The position numbers were made by a program, and so were the translations under genes. The notes below the pieces were generated by a model that saw nothing but the letters and a program-made list of their open reading frames with translations, did no database searches and was not told the origin of the DNA. Positions 10,996 to 18,239 of a stretch of DNA of 64,000 nt are shown one piece after another. Where the stretch lies: NCBI GenBank assembly GCA_964596245.1, contig CAZQSK010000003.1:84916-148915 (forward strand), written 5' to 3'. The stretch's first letter is position 1. Each line of letters begins with the position of its first letter. This DNA comes from RHKK01 sp964596245. GTDB taxonomy: Bacteria; Patescibacteriota; Patescibacteriia; 2-12-FULL-60-25.

Positions 10996-11019
10996 GGTTA
11001 TGGAAAATATTTCGAGAAT

Positions 11020-11044
11020 AAAAAGAGCCCCGCATAAGCGAGGC
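11020..11044 (-). terminator. Rho-independent terminator of the island lipoprotein gene
   Basis: Read on the minus strand, GCCTCGC-ttat-GCGGGGC forms a 7-bp stem with one mismatch and is followed by TC and a run of five T. It lies about 60 bases past the lipoprotein stop codon. Confidence 0.75.
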
Positions 11045-11053
11045 GAAGGAGCG

Positions 11054-11070
11054 ACCGAGCTGAGCTCGGT
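11054..11070. repeat. Perfect inverted repeat in the 3' leader of the island lipoprotein
   Basis: accgagc-tga-gctcggt, a 7-bp perfect stem between the lipoprotein stop and its terminator. No T-run follows on either strand. It may stabilise the 3' end of the transcript; the function is unknown. Confidence 0.4.
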
Positions 11071-11106
11071 GAGTACTGACGCGAGGTCCGGTACCTTGTT
11101 GCCTAC

Positions 11107-11763
11107 CTACATGAGATAGACGTCGAAGGTCTGGTCTGGGGTGTCAGTGAGGTTGCCTCCGTAGAACACTTCGACCGTAGCTCCGGTGCAGGCAGGGTTG
11201 ACCGTGAGACGGGCGTGATTGCCCGCCTCACCCACCAGGCCCGCGTTCTTCCAGTTGGCGTAGAAGACGTTGTCGCGACCGTAGTGGTAGATGCCCTCGA
11301 AGGGGATCCCGGTTGCGCAGCCGATGTAGATCTCGATGAGCCCCATCGGGCTGGGATCGAGGAAGTAGGTGCTGCCGCCACCCGAGCAATCGAGAGTACC
11401 AGCCCAACGATCACCGTCGAGCGTGGTCCGGCACGCGGCCGGCATGCTGGCGTTGTCGGGGGTGAGCCCGACGGGCAGATCCGGCTCGCAGGGCGGGGAG
11501 ATGCGCGCCTCCATCATGGTGGGCGTGCACTCCATCCCGGTGCCGGCGTCGTCCATGACTCCGGTGTCGACCGGCATCCCGGCGTCCACATCCGGGGGGA
11601 CGTAGGCGTCGGGCGTGATGTCCGGACCGGTGTCCCCGGGAGGGGGACCGGCGTCGGAGTGGCCGCTGTCCATGCCCGGCGGGTTACCGCAGGCGAGGAC
11701 GAAGAGGCAGGCGAGGACGGCCGCGAAGCCGCCCGGGTTCAGGAAACCGCGGATCGTGTTCAT
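11107..11763 (-). CDS. Island gene 1: myxobacterial-type lipoprotein (218 aa)
   Basis: The ATG at 11763 is preceded by AGGAGGG six bases upstream, a strong Shine-Dalgarno sequence that neighbouring genes lack. The product starts with a lipoprotein signal peptide whose lipobox is LFVLAC (Cys at about 24), followed by a Gly/Pro/Asp-rich linker with repeated DAG, DTG and PDxxxD units. That linker style is typical of Myxococcota lipoproteins. The C-terminal part (about 80-218) has paired Cys and is probably a small beta-rich extracellular domain; no family was recognised. Base composition is far more GC-rich than the flanking genes. It has its own promoter and terminator. It opposes its neighbours and is inferred to be acquired from a high-GC donor. 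Confidence 0.75.
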   Translation of the reverse strand: MNTIRGFLNPGGFAAVLACLFVLACGNPPGMDSGHSDAGPPPGDTGPDITPDAYVPPDVDAGMPVDTGVMDDAGTGMECTPTMMEARISPPCEPDLPVGLTPDNASMPAACRTTLDGDRWAGTLDCSGGGSTYFLDPSPMGLIEIYIGCATGIPFEGIYHYGRDNVFYANWKNAGLVGEAGNHARLTVNPACTGATVEVFYGGNLTDTPDQTFDVYLM

Positions 11764-11853
11764 GGCTATCCCTCCTGTGGGATCGAGCACCGAGTTCAAA
11801 CCTAACCAAACCAATTTGGAAGGTCCGTACTCAGAGATTACCAAGTAAGAAAA

Positions 11854-11882
11854 GCTGTAGCAAATAATATAGGTTTTGTCAA
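11854..11882 (-). promoter_or_regulatory. Sigma-70-type promoter of island gene 1
   Basis: On the minus strand, a perfect TTGACA (11882-11877), a 17-base spacer and TACAGC (11859-11854) preceded by TGC, which makes an extended -10. The predicted leader is about 85 bases. Confidence 0.65.
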
Positions 11883-11917
11883 TCCTCCCTGACCGACCCG
11901 TTTTGTGCTGACTTTAT

Positions 11918-11944
11918 AAAAAAAATAGAGCTCCGATGGAGCTC
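11918..11944 (-). terminator. Rho-independent terminator of island gene 2
   Basis: On the minus strand, GAGCTCC-atc-GGAGCTC (7-bp perfect stem) is followed by TA and eight T. The stem begins inside the TGA stop codon of island gene 2. Confidence 0.85.
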
Positions 11945-12827
11945 AGTTGGTGGCCGCGGAGGGCTCGCGCAGCACGGGCGGGATGTAGCTCGTGCGGGGC
12001 TTGGTGCCCATGTGGCCGGGGAAGAACGTGTGGAGGATGTGCTTCGGCGTGATGTCGATGCGGCGTCGACCGTTGTCGTCGAGGCCGCTCACGATCTGGA
12101 TCGAGTGGCCCATGTCGGCCAGCTCGGTCACGATCTTGTTCGCGCCACCGAGCACGTCGCTCATGGAGGGCGGAGGCACCTGGGCCCACGAGCCCTTGAG
12201 CAGCTCGAGGCCGCCGCGGCGGATGTGGTAGCCCACGTGCTCGCGGGTGGCCGCGCGATGGACGCAGGCCTGGAAGAACGAGACGAGATCGGCGGGGAGC
12301 CGCTCGTCGGCGCTGGGCACCACCACGAGGCGTCCGTCGACGAGGTCGAGGAACTCCTTCGAGATGAGGCGCCGCTTGTGCAGCGACGCCGGCTCTTCGG
12401 CGACGAGGACCATGACGGGCGGCATGTCGCGCGCGTCGTCCTTGTTCTCGTAGCGCTTCAGGAGATGCTCCTGCAGCGCGCGCGGGGGGTTGGTGGCCAG
12501 GTGCTTGTCCGGGCCGGTGAGGAAGACGCAGAGGCCGAGCGGCGTCGGCAGCTCGTTGTGGAGATGGCCGTCGACCAGATGCTCGAGCTCGTCGACGTCG
12601 ATCACCAGCTTGACCTGGCACTTGACCTTGTCCGCCTCCTCGTTGCGCTCGAACGCCCGGAAGATCCGGAGCAGCTCGTGGCGGCTGTCGGCGTCGGCCT
12701 GCAGGACGATCGGTCCGGGGAGCCGGGCCAGTCGCTTGATGCGATCGATGACCTGATCGATCACCGGCGAGTCGTACTCGACCTGCGGGGGGAGGGGAAG
12801 ACCGTTGTTCTCGAAAGTCTCGCTCAC
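11943..12827 (-). CDS. Island gene 2: unknown high-GC protein (294 aa)
   Basis: The start is taken as GTG at 12827 because GAGGTGATC, complementary to the 16S rRNA 3' end, lies directly before it; another in-frame GTG is at 12833. No signal peptide or membrane segment is visible. The order of features resembles a small P-loop-like or nucleotide-sensing fold (hydrophobic strands PIVLQAD, VKLVIDVDEL, LCVFLTG, PPVMVLVAEE alternating with charged helices), but no Walker A motif is present, so I do not assign a function. The C-terminal part is Pro/Gly-rich. GC content is visibly above that of the neighbours (about two thirds in a sampled line). Its own promoter, structured leader, Shine-Dalgarno sequence and terminator make it an autonomous unit opposing nusA. 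Probably acquired from a high-GC, perhaps myxobacterial, donor. Confidence 0.7.
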   Translation of the reverse strand: MSETFENNGLPLPPQVEYDSPVIDQVIDRIKRLARLPGPIVLQADADSRHELLRIFRAFERNEEADKVKCQVKLVIDVDELEHLVDGHLHNELPTPLGLCVFLTGPDKHLATNPPRALQEHLLKRYENKDDARDMPPVMVLVAEEPASLHKRRLISKEFLDLVDGRLVVVPSADERLPADLVSFFQACVHRAATREHVGYHIRRGGLELLKGSWAQVPPPSMSDVLGGANKIVTELADMGHSIQIVSGLDDNGRRRIDITPKHILHTFFPGHMGTKPRTSYIPPVLREPSAATN

Positions 12828-12837
12828 GATCACCTCA

Positions 12838-12896
12838 ACAAAACGTGCAGATTACCGGAAAAACCTTCCGGCGGGTCCCTAACTTCAAGGGACGAG
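12838..12896 (-). promoter_or_regulatory. Structured leader of island gene 2
   Basis: On the minus strand the leader can form two hairpins in series: GTCCC-ttgaagtta-GGGAC, then CCGGAA-ggttt-TTCCGG, followed by an unpaired stretch leading to the Shine-Dalgarno sequence. This may affect translation or mRNA stability; no riboswitch class was recognised. Confidence 0.35.
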
Positions 12897-12897
12897 C

Positions 12898-12926
12898 AAA
12901 GTACAAGATCTTAGCCCTTTTGTCAA
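12898..12926 (-). promoter_or_regulatory. Sigma-70-type promoter of island gene 2
   Basis: On the minus strand, a perfect TTGACA (12926-12921), a 17-base spacer and TACTTT (12903-12898). It has the same architecture as the promoters of the other two high-GC cassettes. Confidence 0.65.
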
Positions 12927-12963
12927 GGGCTCAGGCATTCTATCACAGGTCGTTGACAGTCTC

Positions 12964-12969
12964 TATAAT
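12964..12969 (+). promoter_or_regulatory. Probable -10 element for the nusA operon
   Basis: A perfect TATAAT lies 64 bases before the nusA ATG. The hexamer 17 bases upstream (tatcac) is a poor -35, and the nearby TTGACA copies (12953 and 12983) are not at a usable distance. The predicted leader is about 57 bases. Confidence 0.5.
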
Positions 12970-13032
12970 GGAGCGTATCCTCTTGACATTGGCTCGATCG
13001 GACGATCGGGCCTATTTATTACCCAACAACCT

Positions 13033-14373
13033 ATGGCCTCTCCTATCTCTCAAGCGATGAAACAAATCGCGGACGAAAAGAACATTCCGTACGGCTCCGT
13101 ATTGGAGACTGTCGAAACCGCTCTTGCCGCCGCCTATCGCAAAGACTTCGGCAACAAGAACCAGAACATCAAGGTCGAGTTTGACCCGGAGAAATACGAC
13201 GGGATGACCGGCGGTATTCGCGTGTTCGATGTGAAGACTGTGGTCGAGGACATGGAGCTTGATGAGGACTATTTCACGCGTCTGGAGGCGGCGACCGCTC
13301 CGAAAAAGGATCGTCCGTTCGTGAAGGGCGAGCCGAAGCCGGTTGAAGGAGACATTCCGACTTCGCTTGAGGAAGAGTTCAAGTTCAATCCGAAAACCAT
13401 GATCATGATTTCGGATGCGCGCGACATTAAGCCCGATGCGCAGCTCGCCGAAGAAATTCGCGTTGAGTTGAATGTGCCGGCTGCGTTCGGTCGCATGGCT
13501 GCTCAGACGGCCAAGCAGGTGATCTTGCAGAAGATCCGCGAGGCCGAACGCGGCGTCATCTTCAGTGACTTCAAAGGTCGTGAAGGCGAATTGATGAATG
13601 TCACGATTCAGCGCCGTGAAGGTCGCTTGGTGTTGATCGACCTCGGTCGCGCGACGGGTATCCTGCTTCCGGAAGATCAGATCGAAAGCGAGCGCTATTT
13701 CCCGGGAACGCGTCTCAAGGCCGTGTTGCGTCAGGTTGAAATGACCAGCCGCGGTCCGGAAATTCGTTTGTCGCGCACCAGCCCGATGCTTGTCGGCGCG
13801 CTTTTCTCTCAAGAAATTCCGGAAATCTTGAACGGTACGGTTGAAATTAAGAACATTGCCCGCGAGCCGGGTAGCCGTGCCAAGGTCGCCGTTTCATCCA
13901 ACGATGAAGCCGTTGACCCGATCGGTTCCTGTATCGGTCAGCGCGGTACGCGTATTCAGACCATTATCCGCGAATTGGGCGGAGAGAAGGTCGATGTCGT
14001 GCTTTGGGCCGAGGATGCCTCATCCTATATTAAGGCGGCTTTATCGCCGGCCAAGGTCCAGTCCGTCGAATTACGCGATGCCGAGCATTTGGCCGTCGTG
14101 CATGTGAAGCCGGACCAGTTGTCGCTCGCCATCGGTAAGGGTGGTCAGAACGTGCGTTTGGCTGCCAAGCTCACGGGCTGGAAGATCACCATTATGGAAG
14201 AAGGTGGCTCAACCGTTGCTGATTCTGAAGCCGGTAGCTTTGTCGAAGATAAACCCGAGTCCGTAGTCGAAGCCGACGCGAAAGCCGAAGAGCCGACGTT
14301 GATGGAGGGTTACACCGAACAGACGCCCGTGGTCGTAGCAGAGGAGGGGAGTGAGAAAGCTGAAGAGAAATAA
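13033..14373 (+). CDS. nusA: Transcription termination/antitermination factor NusA (446 aa)
   Basis: NusA binds RNA polymerase and nascent RNA and modulates pausing, termination and antitermination. The order is the family's: N-terminal polymerase-binding domain with TAKQVILQKIREAER near 158-172, an S1 domain (about 175-245), then KH1 and KH2 with IGQRGTRIQTI and IGKGGQNVRLA near 300 and 370. The N-domain has about 40 extra residues (about 75-120, Lys/Pro/Glu-rich) relative to the Escherichia coli protein. The C-terminal tail after 390 is acidic and the acidic repeats of the E. coli protein are absent. No Shine-Dalgarno sequence precedes the start. It heads a nusA-yidC-secD-secF row with short gaps. 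Confidence 0.95.
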   Translation: MASPISQAMKQIADEKNIPYGSVLETVETALAAAYRKDFGNKNQNIKVEFDPEKYDGMTGGIRVFDVKTVVEDMELDEDYFTRLEAATAPKKDRPFVKGEPKPVEGDIPTSLEEEFKFNPKTMIMISDARDIKPDAQLAEEIRVELNVPAAFGRMAAQTAKQVILQKIREAERGVIFSDFKGREGELMNVTIQRREGRLVLIDLGRATGILLPEDQIESERYFPGTRLKAVLRQVEMTSRGPEIRLSRTSPMLVGALFSQEIPEILNGTVEIKNIAREPGSRAKVAVSSNDEAVDPIGSCIGQRGTRIQTIIRELGGEKVDVVLWAEDASSYIKAALSPAKVQSVELRDAEHLAVVHVKPDQLSLAIGKGGQNVRLAAKLTGWKITIMEEGGSTVADSEAGSFVEDKPESVVEADAKAEEPTLMEGYTEQTPVVVAEEGSEKAEEK

Positions 14374-14382
14374 TCTACCATT

Positions 14383-15147
14383 ATGATCGCGAACCTTTTC
14401 AACACGATTTTCTTCCAACCGATTCTCAACTTGTTGGTGTGGTTGTATGTAAATGTTCCGGGTCAGGACATTGGTATCGCCATTATCCTGCTCACGATTC
14501 TCATCAAGGTACTCTTGTATCCGCTGACGCATATCCAGATTAAGCAGCAGCGTGGGATGCAGGAATTGCAGCCGAAGATCGAAGAAATCCGCGCGCGTTT
14601 GAAGGATGACAAGGAAAAGCAGGCTGCTGAATTAATGGAGCTCTATAAAAAGGAGAAGGTGAATCCGGCTGCTTCCTGTTTGCCATTGCTCGTGCAATTG
14701 CCGATCTTCATCGCGCTGTTCCACGCGCTTCAAGTCGGTTTGAAATCGCAAGGTTTGAACATGTTGTATCCGTTCGTTGCAAACCCGCAGAGTATCAATT
14801 CGATGTTCCTTGGTCTATTCGACCTTACGCAGCCCAACTACGTGCTTGCGATTCTCGCTGGCGCGGTCCAGTTTTGGCAGGCGCGTCAGATTTTGAAGGC
14901 GCCGGCTGCGACCGTGACGCCACCTCCGGCCGAATTGGCAAAAAAGGAAGGCGCGATCGACGAGAGCATGACCGCCATCATGAACAAGCAGATGACATAC
15001 ATGATGCCGATCATGACCATCGTCATTGGCTTTACCTTGCCTGGTGGTTTGACCTTGTATTGGCTCACCATGTCTTTGCTGACGGTTGCTCAGCAGTATT
15101 TGGTGCTGCGTCGCATGCCGCCGAAGATCGAACCTCAGCTCGGCTAA
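14383..15147 (+). CDS. yidC: YidC/OxaA membrane protein insertase (254 aa)
   Basis: YidC inserts and folds inner-membrane proteins, alone or with SecYEG. The sequence has the Gram-positive-type short form: a first membrane segment around 20-45, a charged hairpin (KIEEIRARLKDDKEKQ) forming the coiled-coil cytoplasmic loop, then NPAASCLPLLVQLPIFIALF, the conserved segment of the family, and three more hydrophobic segments to the C terminus. No large periplasmic P1 domain is present. There are nine bases between nusA and this start. Its position beside secD and secF fits a shared role in protein export. The lack of an N-terminal lipobox distinguishes it from the SpoIIIJ type of Firmicutes. Confidence 0.93.
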   Translation: MIANLFNTIFFQPILNLLVWLYVNVPGQDIGIAIILLTILIKVLLYPLTHIQIKQQRGMQELQPKIEEIRARLKDDKEKQAAELMELYKKEKVNPAASCLPLLVQLPIFIALFHALQVGLKSQGLNMLYPFVANPQSINSMFLGLFDLTQPNYVLAILAGAVQFWQARQILKAPAATVTPPPAELAKKEGAIDESMTAIMNKQMTYMMPIMTIVIGFTLPGGLTLYWLTMSLLTVAQQYLVLRRMPPKIEPQLG

Positions 15148-15203
15148 GCGTTACTTGCTACTTGTTACTCGACTCCGTTACACTCCTGCCGATCTAGAAC
15201 TGT

Positions 15204-17234
15204 ATGCCCAAACCATCCCCATCAACTCCCGTTTTAGCCAAGCGCGCACGCCAGCGTGCCGGTTGGCTTGTGCTTCTGCTGCTTGTCAGCGGATCGATTG
15301 CGTATCCGACCCCGGCGAACTGGGTGATCGGCCAGGTGAATAATTTGGCTGGCACCAAGTTGCCGACCATTAATATTCCGTTTGCGCTCGGCCTTGATTT
15401 GCAGGGCGGAACGCATCTTGAATACGAAGCCGACGTTTCCCAGGTCCCGCCCGCAGATCGCCGCGAATCACTGAACGGCGTGCGTGACGTGATCGAGCGC
15501 CGCGTGAATAGCATGGGCGTCTCCGAACCACTCATTCAAACGACGCAGGCAGGCGACTCCTGGCGCGTAACCGTTGAATTGGCTGGTATCCGTGATATCA
15601 ACCAGGCCATCAAGATGATCGGCGAAACGCCCATCCTTGAATTTAAGGAAGCGAATGACGAGAAGCCGCGTCCAATGACGGCCGACGAAGCGAAGCAGTT
15701 GAGTGAAAAGAATGCGGCGGAGAAAAAGAAAGCCGAAGATATCTTGATCGAAGCTCGCAAGCCGGGCGCGGATTTTGATGCCTTATTCACGGCCAAGAAT
15801 GAAAATCCGTCTTTGACAGAAAATGGCGGCAAGATCGGCTACATTCGTGGCAATGAGGAATTGGCCGGTGTGTTTGCCATTGCGAAGGATGCCGCATCCG
15901 GTACCGTCCTTGGCCAACTGTTCGAGTTGAGCAACCAGTATTTGATCGCGCGCGTGGAAGACGTGAAGACCGATGAAAAAGAAGTATTGGCCAAGCACCT
16001 GTTGATTGGCTGGAAGGGTGCTCAGGGAGATTTCTCCACCTTCACCAAGGAAGAGGCGCGCGCCAAAATCGACCAGTTGAAGAAGCAGGCGACGACCGCG
16101 AATTTCGAAACCCTCGTGAAGCAGAACTCTCAGGAGCCGGGCGCGGTTGAATCCGGCGGTGATTTGGGCTGGTTCGGGAAGGGTGCCATGGTCGAGAAGT
16201 TTGAAACGGTCGCCTTTGCCATGCCGAAGAACACGATTTCCGAAGTGGTCGAAACCGAATTCGGTTATCACCTGATCTGGAAGCAGGATGAGCGTGTCGT
16301 GAAGAATCCGTCCGTGCGCGTGATTGCCGTTCGCAAGACCGTGGAGAAGGACATTGTCCCTCCGGTTGATCCGTGGAAGTCCACCCAGCTTACGGGTAAG
16401 CAGCTTTCCAGCGCCAAGCTTGATTTCGATCAGCAGCTTGGAACCGTACAGGTCGTGTTGCAGTTTAACGACGAAGGATCGCAGCTCTTCGCTGACATCA
16501 CCAAGCGTAATGTGGGCAAACAGGTAGCGATTTTCCTCGACGGCCAGGCGATTTCCGCTCCGGTCGTTCAGCAGGAAATCATTGGAGGCCGTGCCGTGAT
16601 CTCCGGATCCGGTAACGTCGAAGAAGCGAAGCTTCTCGCGCGTCGCTTGCAAGCTGGTGCTCTTCCGGTGCCGATTAAGCTCATCGCGCAGCAAACGGTC
16701 GGTCCGACGCTTGGTTCGGACTCGTTGGACGCTTCGCTGCGTGCCGGCTTGGTCGGTTTCCTTCTTGTCGCTTTGTTCATGATCGCCCTATATCGCATTC
16801 CGGGCGTCATGGCCATCGTGGCATTGGTGCTGTACGCCGCATTGTCCGCAACGGCGTTCAAGGGCATTCCGATCACCCTTACGTTGGCCGGTATTGCCGG
16901 GTTCATTCTGTCGATGGGTATCGCGGTGGACGCCAACGTTCTCGTATTCGAGCGCCTGAAGGAAGAACTCAAGGAAGGACGCGCCTTGGGCGTGGCTATG
17001 GAAGACGCGTTCAAGCGCGCATGGCCGTCCATTCGCGATGGTCACGTGACCGTCCTTATTTCATGTGCCGTGTTGTTCTGGTTCTCGTCCTCCATCATCA
17101 AGGGTTTCGCCCTGACGCTTGGCGTGGGTACGATCTTGTCTTTGTTCACGGCGGTCGTGTCCGCGCGCACCTTGTTGCGCTGGATCATCACCACCCCGGT
17201 CGCCAAATGGCCGTGGCTCTTCCTCAAGAAATAA
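15204..17234 (+). CDS. secD: Protein translocase subunit SecD with inserted parvulin-like PPIase domains (676 aa)
   Basis: SecD with SecF uses the proton-motive force to pull proteins across the membrane. A first membrane segment (about 20-36) is followed by the P1 head (ALGLDLQGGTHL near 61, then ERRVNSMGVSEP), and the C-terminal half holds the usual five membrane segments with SMGIAVDANVLVFERLKEE. Between about 160 and 390 there is an insertion absent from typical SecD. Residues about 259-366 read as a parvulin/rotamase domain (AKHLLIG, SGGDLGWFGKGAMV, FGYHLIWK), and about 170-255 look like a second, more diverged copy (GGKIGYIRG). This would place a proline isomerase or chaperone module on the outer side of the translocon. 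No Shine-Dalgarno sequence is visible. Confidence 0.92.
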   Translation: MPKPSPSTPVLAKRARQRAGWLVLLLLVSGSIAYPTPANWVIGQVNNLAGTKLPTINIPFALGLDLQGGTHLEYEADVSQVPPADRRESLNGVRDVIERRVNSMGVSEPLIQTTQAGDSWRVTVELAGIRDINQAIKMIGETPILEFKEANDEKPRPMTADEAKQLSEKNAAEKKKAEDILIEARKPGADFDALFTAKNENPSLTENGGKIGYIRGNEELAGVFAIAKDAASGTVLGQLFELSNQYLIARVEDVKTDEKEVLAKHLLIGWKGAQGDFSTFTKEEARAKIDQLKKQATTANFETLVKQNSQEPGAVESGGDLGWFGKGAMVEKFETVAFAMPKNTISEVVETEFGYHLIWKQDERVVKNPSVRVIAVRKTVEKDIVPPVDPWKSTQLTGKQLSSAKLDFDQQLGTVQVVLQFNDEGSQLFADITKRNVGKQVAIFLDGQAISAPVVQQEIIGGRAVISGSGNVEEAKLLARRLQAGALPVPIKLIAQQTVGPTLGSDSLDASLRAGLVGFLLVALFMIALYRIPGVMAIVALVLYAALSATAFKGIPITLTLAGIAGFILSMGIAVDANVLVFERLKEELKEGRALGVAMEDAFKRAWPSIRDGHVTVLISCAVLFWFSSSIIKGFALTLGVGTILSLFTAVVSARTLLRWIITTPVAKWPWLFLKK

Positions 17235-17238
17235 CGTT

Positions 17239-18141
17239 ATGAAATTCTCTGTCGTAAAATTGCGCCTGGTTTGGTACATCCTGTCAGGCTTGATGATCGC
17301 CGGTTCGATCTTCGCTTTCGCCAATTACGGCTTGAAGCAGGGGATTGATTTCACCGGAGGCACGCTCATGGCCGTTCGTTTTGAGCAGCGTCCTTCAGCA
17401 GCGGCGGTTTCCGAAACGCTTTCGAAGTCTGCTGAGTTAGGCGATAGCGTCATCGTTCAGCCGGCCGGCGATACGGACATGCAGTTCCGTTTCAAGGAAG
17501 TGAATGAGGAACAGCATCAGGCTTTGTTGAAGGGATTGCGTGACGCCTACGGCAATGTCACCGAACTGCGTTTCGATGCGATCGGACCGGTGATCGGTGA
17601 AGAGTTGCGCACAAAATCATTCCGCGGTCTCGCGCTCGTATTGCTTGCGATTCTCGCGTACGTGGCGTATTCGTTCCGTGGCGTGAAAGCCCCGGTTCCA
17701 GCTTGGCAGTATGGATTGGTGACGGTCTTCACCGCTTTCCACGACGTGATCGTGCCGATCGGCGTCTTTGCGCTTCTCGGACACTTCTACGGTTGGGAGG
17801 TTGGTACGCCATTCGTGGCTGCCATCCTGACGATTCTCGGTTACTCGATTACCGATACCATCGTCGTATTGGATCGTGTGCGCGAAAACTTGCACACCCA
17901 GGGTAATAAGCCGTTTCCTGAGCTGGTGGATATCTCCGTGCGCCAGACCTTCCTTCGCTCGTTCAACACATCCGTGACGACGCTGCTCACCTTGTTCGCG
18001 ATCTTCTTCTTTGGAGGATCGACCCTGCATGAGTTCACGCTGTCACTGATTATTGGTATTTCGATCGGTACCTACTCGTCGATTTTCGTCGCCTCTCCGC
18101 TCTTGGTCACCATCGACAAGTGGCGCCGCAGCCGCAAGTAA
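17239..18141 (+). CDS. secF: Protein translocase subunit SecF (300 aa)
   Basis: SecF is the partner of SecD. The ATG at 17239, four bases after the secD stop, gives the expected N terminus: a membrane segment (about 13-33), then GIDFTGGTLM, the family signature. The distal part has five membrane segments with ILGYSITDTIVVLDRVREN, the counterpart of the conserved SecD segment. An open frame extends upstream inside secD but is not expected to be used. A strong terminator follows directly, ending the nusA-yidC-secD-secF unit. Confidence 0.95.
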   Translation: MKFSVVKLRLVWYILSGLMIAGSIFAFANYGLKQGIDFTGGTLMAVRFEQRPSAAAVSETLSKSAELGDSVIVQPAGDTDMQFRFKEVNEEQHQALLKGLRDAYGNVTELRFDAIGPVIGEELRTKSFRGLALVLLAILAYVAYSFRGVKAPVPAWQYGLVTVFTAFHDVIVPIGVFALLGHFYGWEVGTPFVAAILTILGYSITDTIVVLDRVRENLHTQGNKPFPELVDISVRQTFLRSFNTSVTTLLTLFAIFFFGGSTLHEFTLSLIIGISIGTYSSIFVASPLLVTIDKWRRSRK

Positions 18142-18157
18142 CACCTAGTACGTAAGA

Positions 18158-18188
18158 AAAAGCCCTTGAAAAAGGGCTTTTGTTTTTT
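18158..18188 (+). terminator. Rho-independent terminator after secF
   Basis: aaaagccctt / aagggctttt forms a perfect 10-bp stem closed by a GAAA tetraloop, followed by gtttttt. It lies 16 bases after the secF stop. Confidence 0.92.
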
Positions 18189-18224
18189 CCTCAGATCCGG
18201 TGTGTTACGGGCTGCGTGTTACGT

Positions 18225-18232
18225 GTTATAAT
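18225..18232 (+). promoter_or_regulatory. Extended -10 promoter giving a probably leaderless mRNA
   Basis: TGTTATAAT is a TGn-extended consensus -10 (hexamer 18227-18232). The next gene's ATG at 18240 starts eight bases after the hexamer, where transcription would begin, so the mRNA would have little or no leader. Confidence 0.6.
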
Positions 18233-18239
18233 GCCAAAC

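Noticed and set aside
11215..12914. Plus-strand open frames of up to 300 codons across the high-GC island
   Set aside because: High GC removes stops in several frames. The minus-strand frames have promoter, Shine-Dalgarno sequence, terminator and, for gene 1, a lipobox.
12983..13018. TTGACA and TATTTA before nusA as a promoter
   Set aside because: The spacer would be 24 bases, too long for a sigma-70-type promoter; the TATAAT at 12964 is a better -10.
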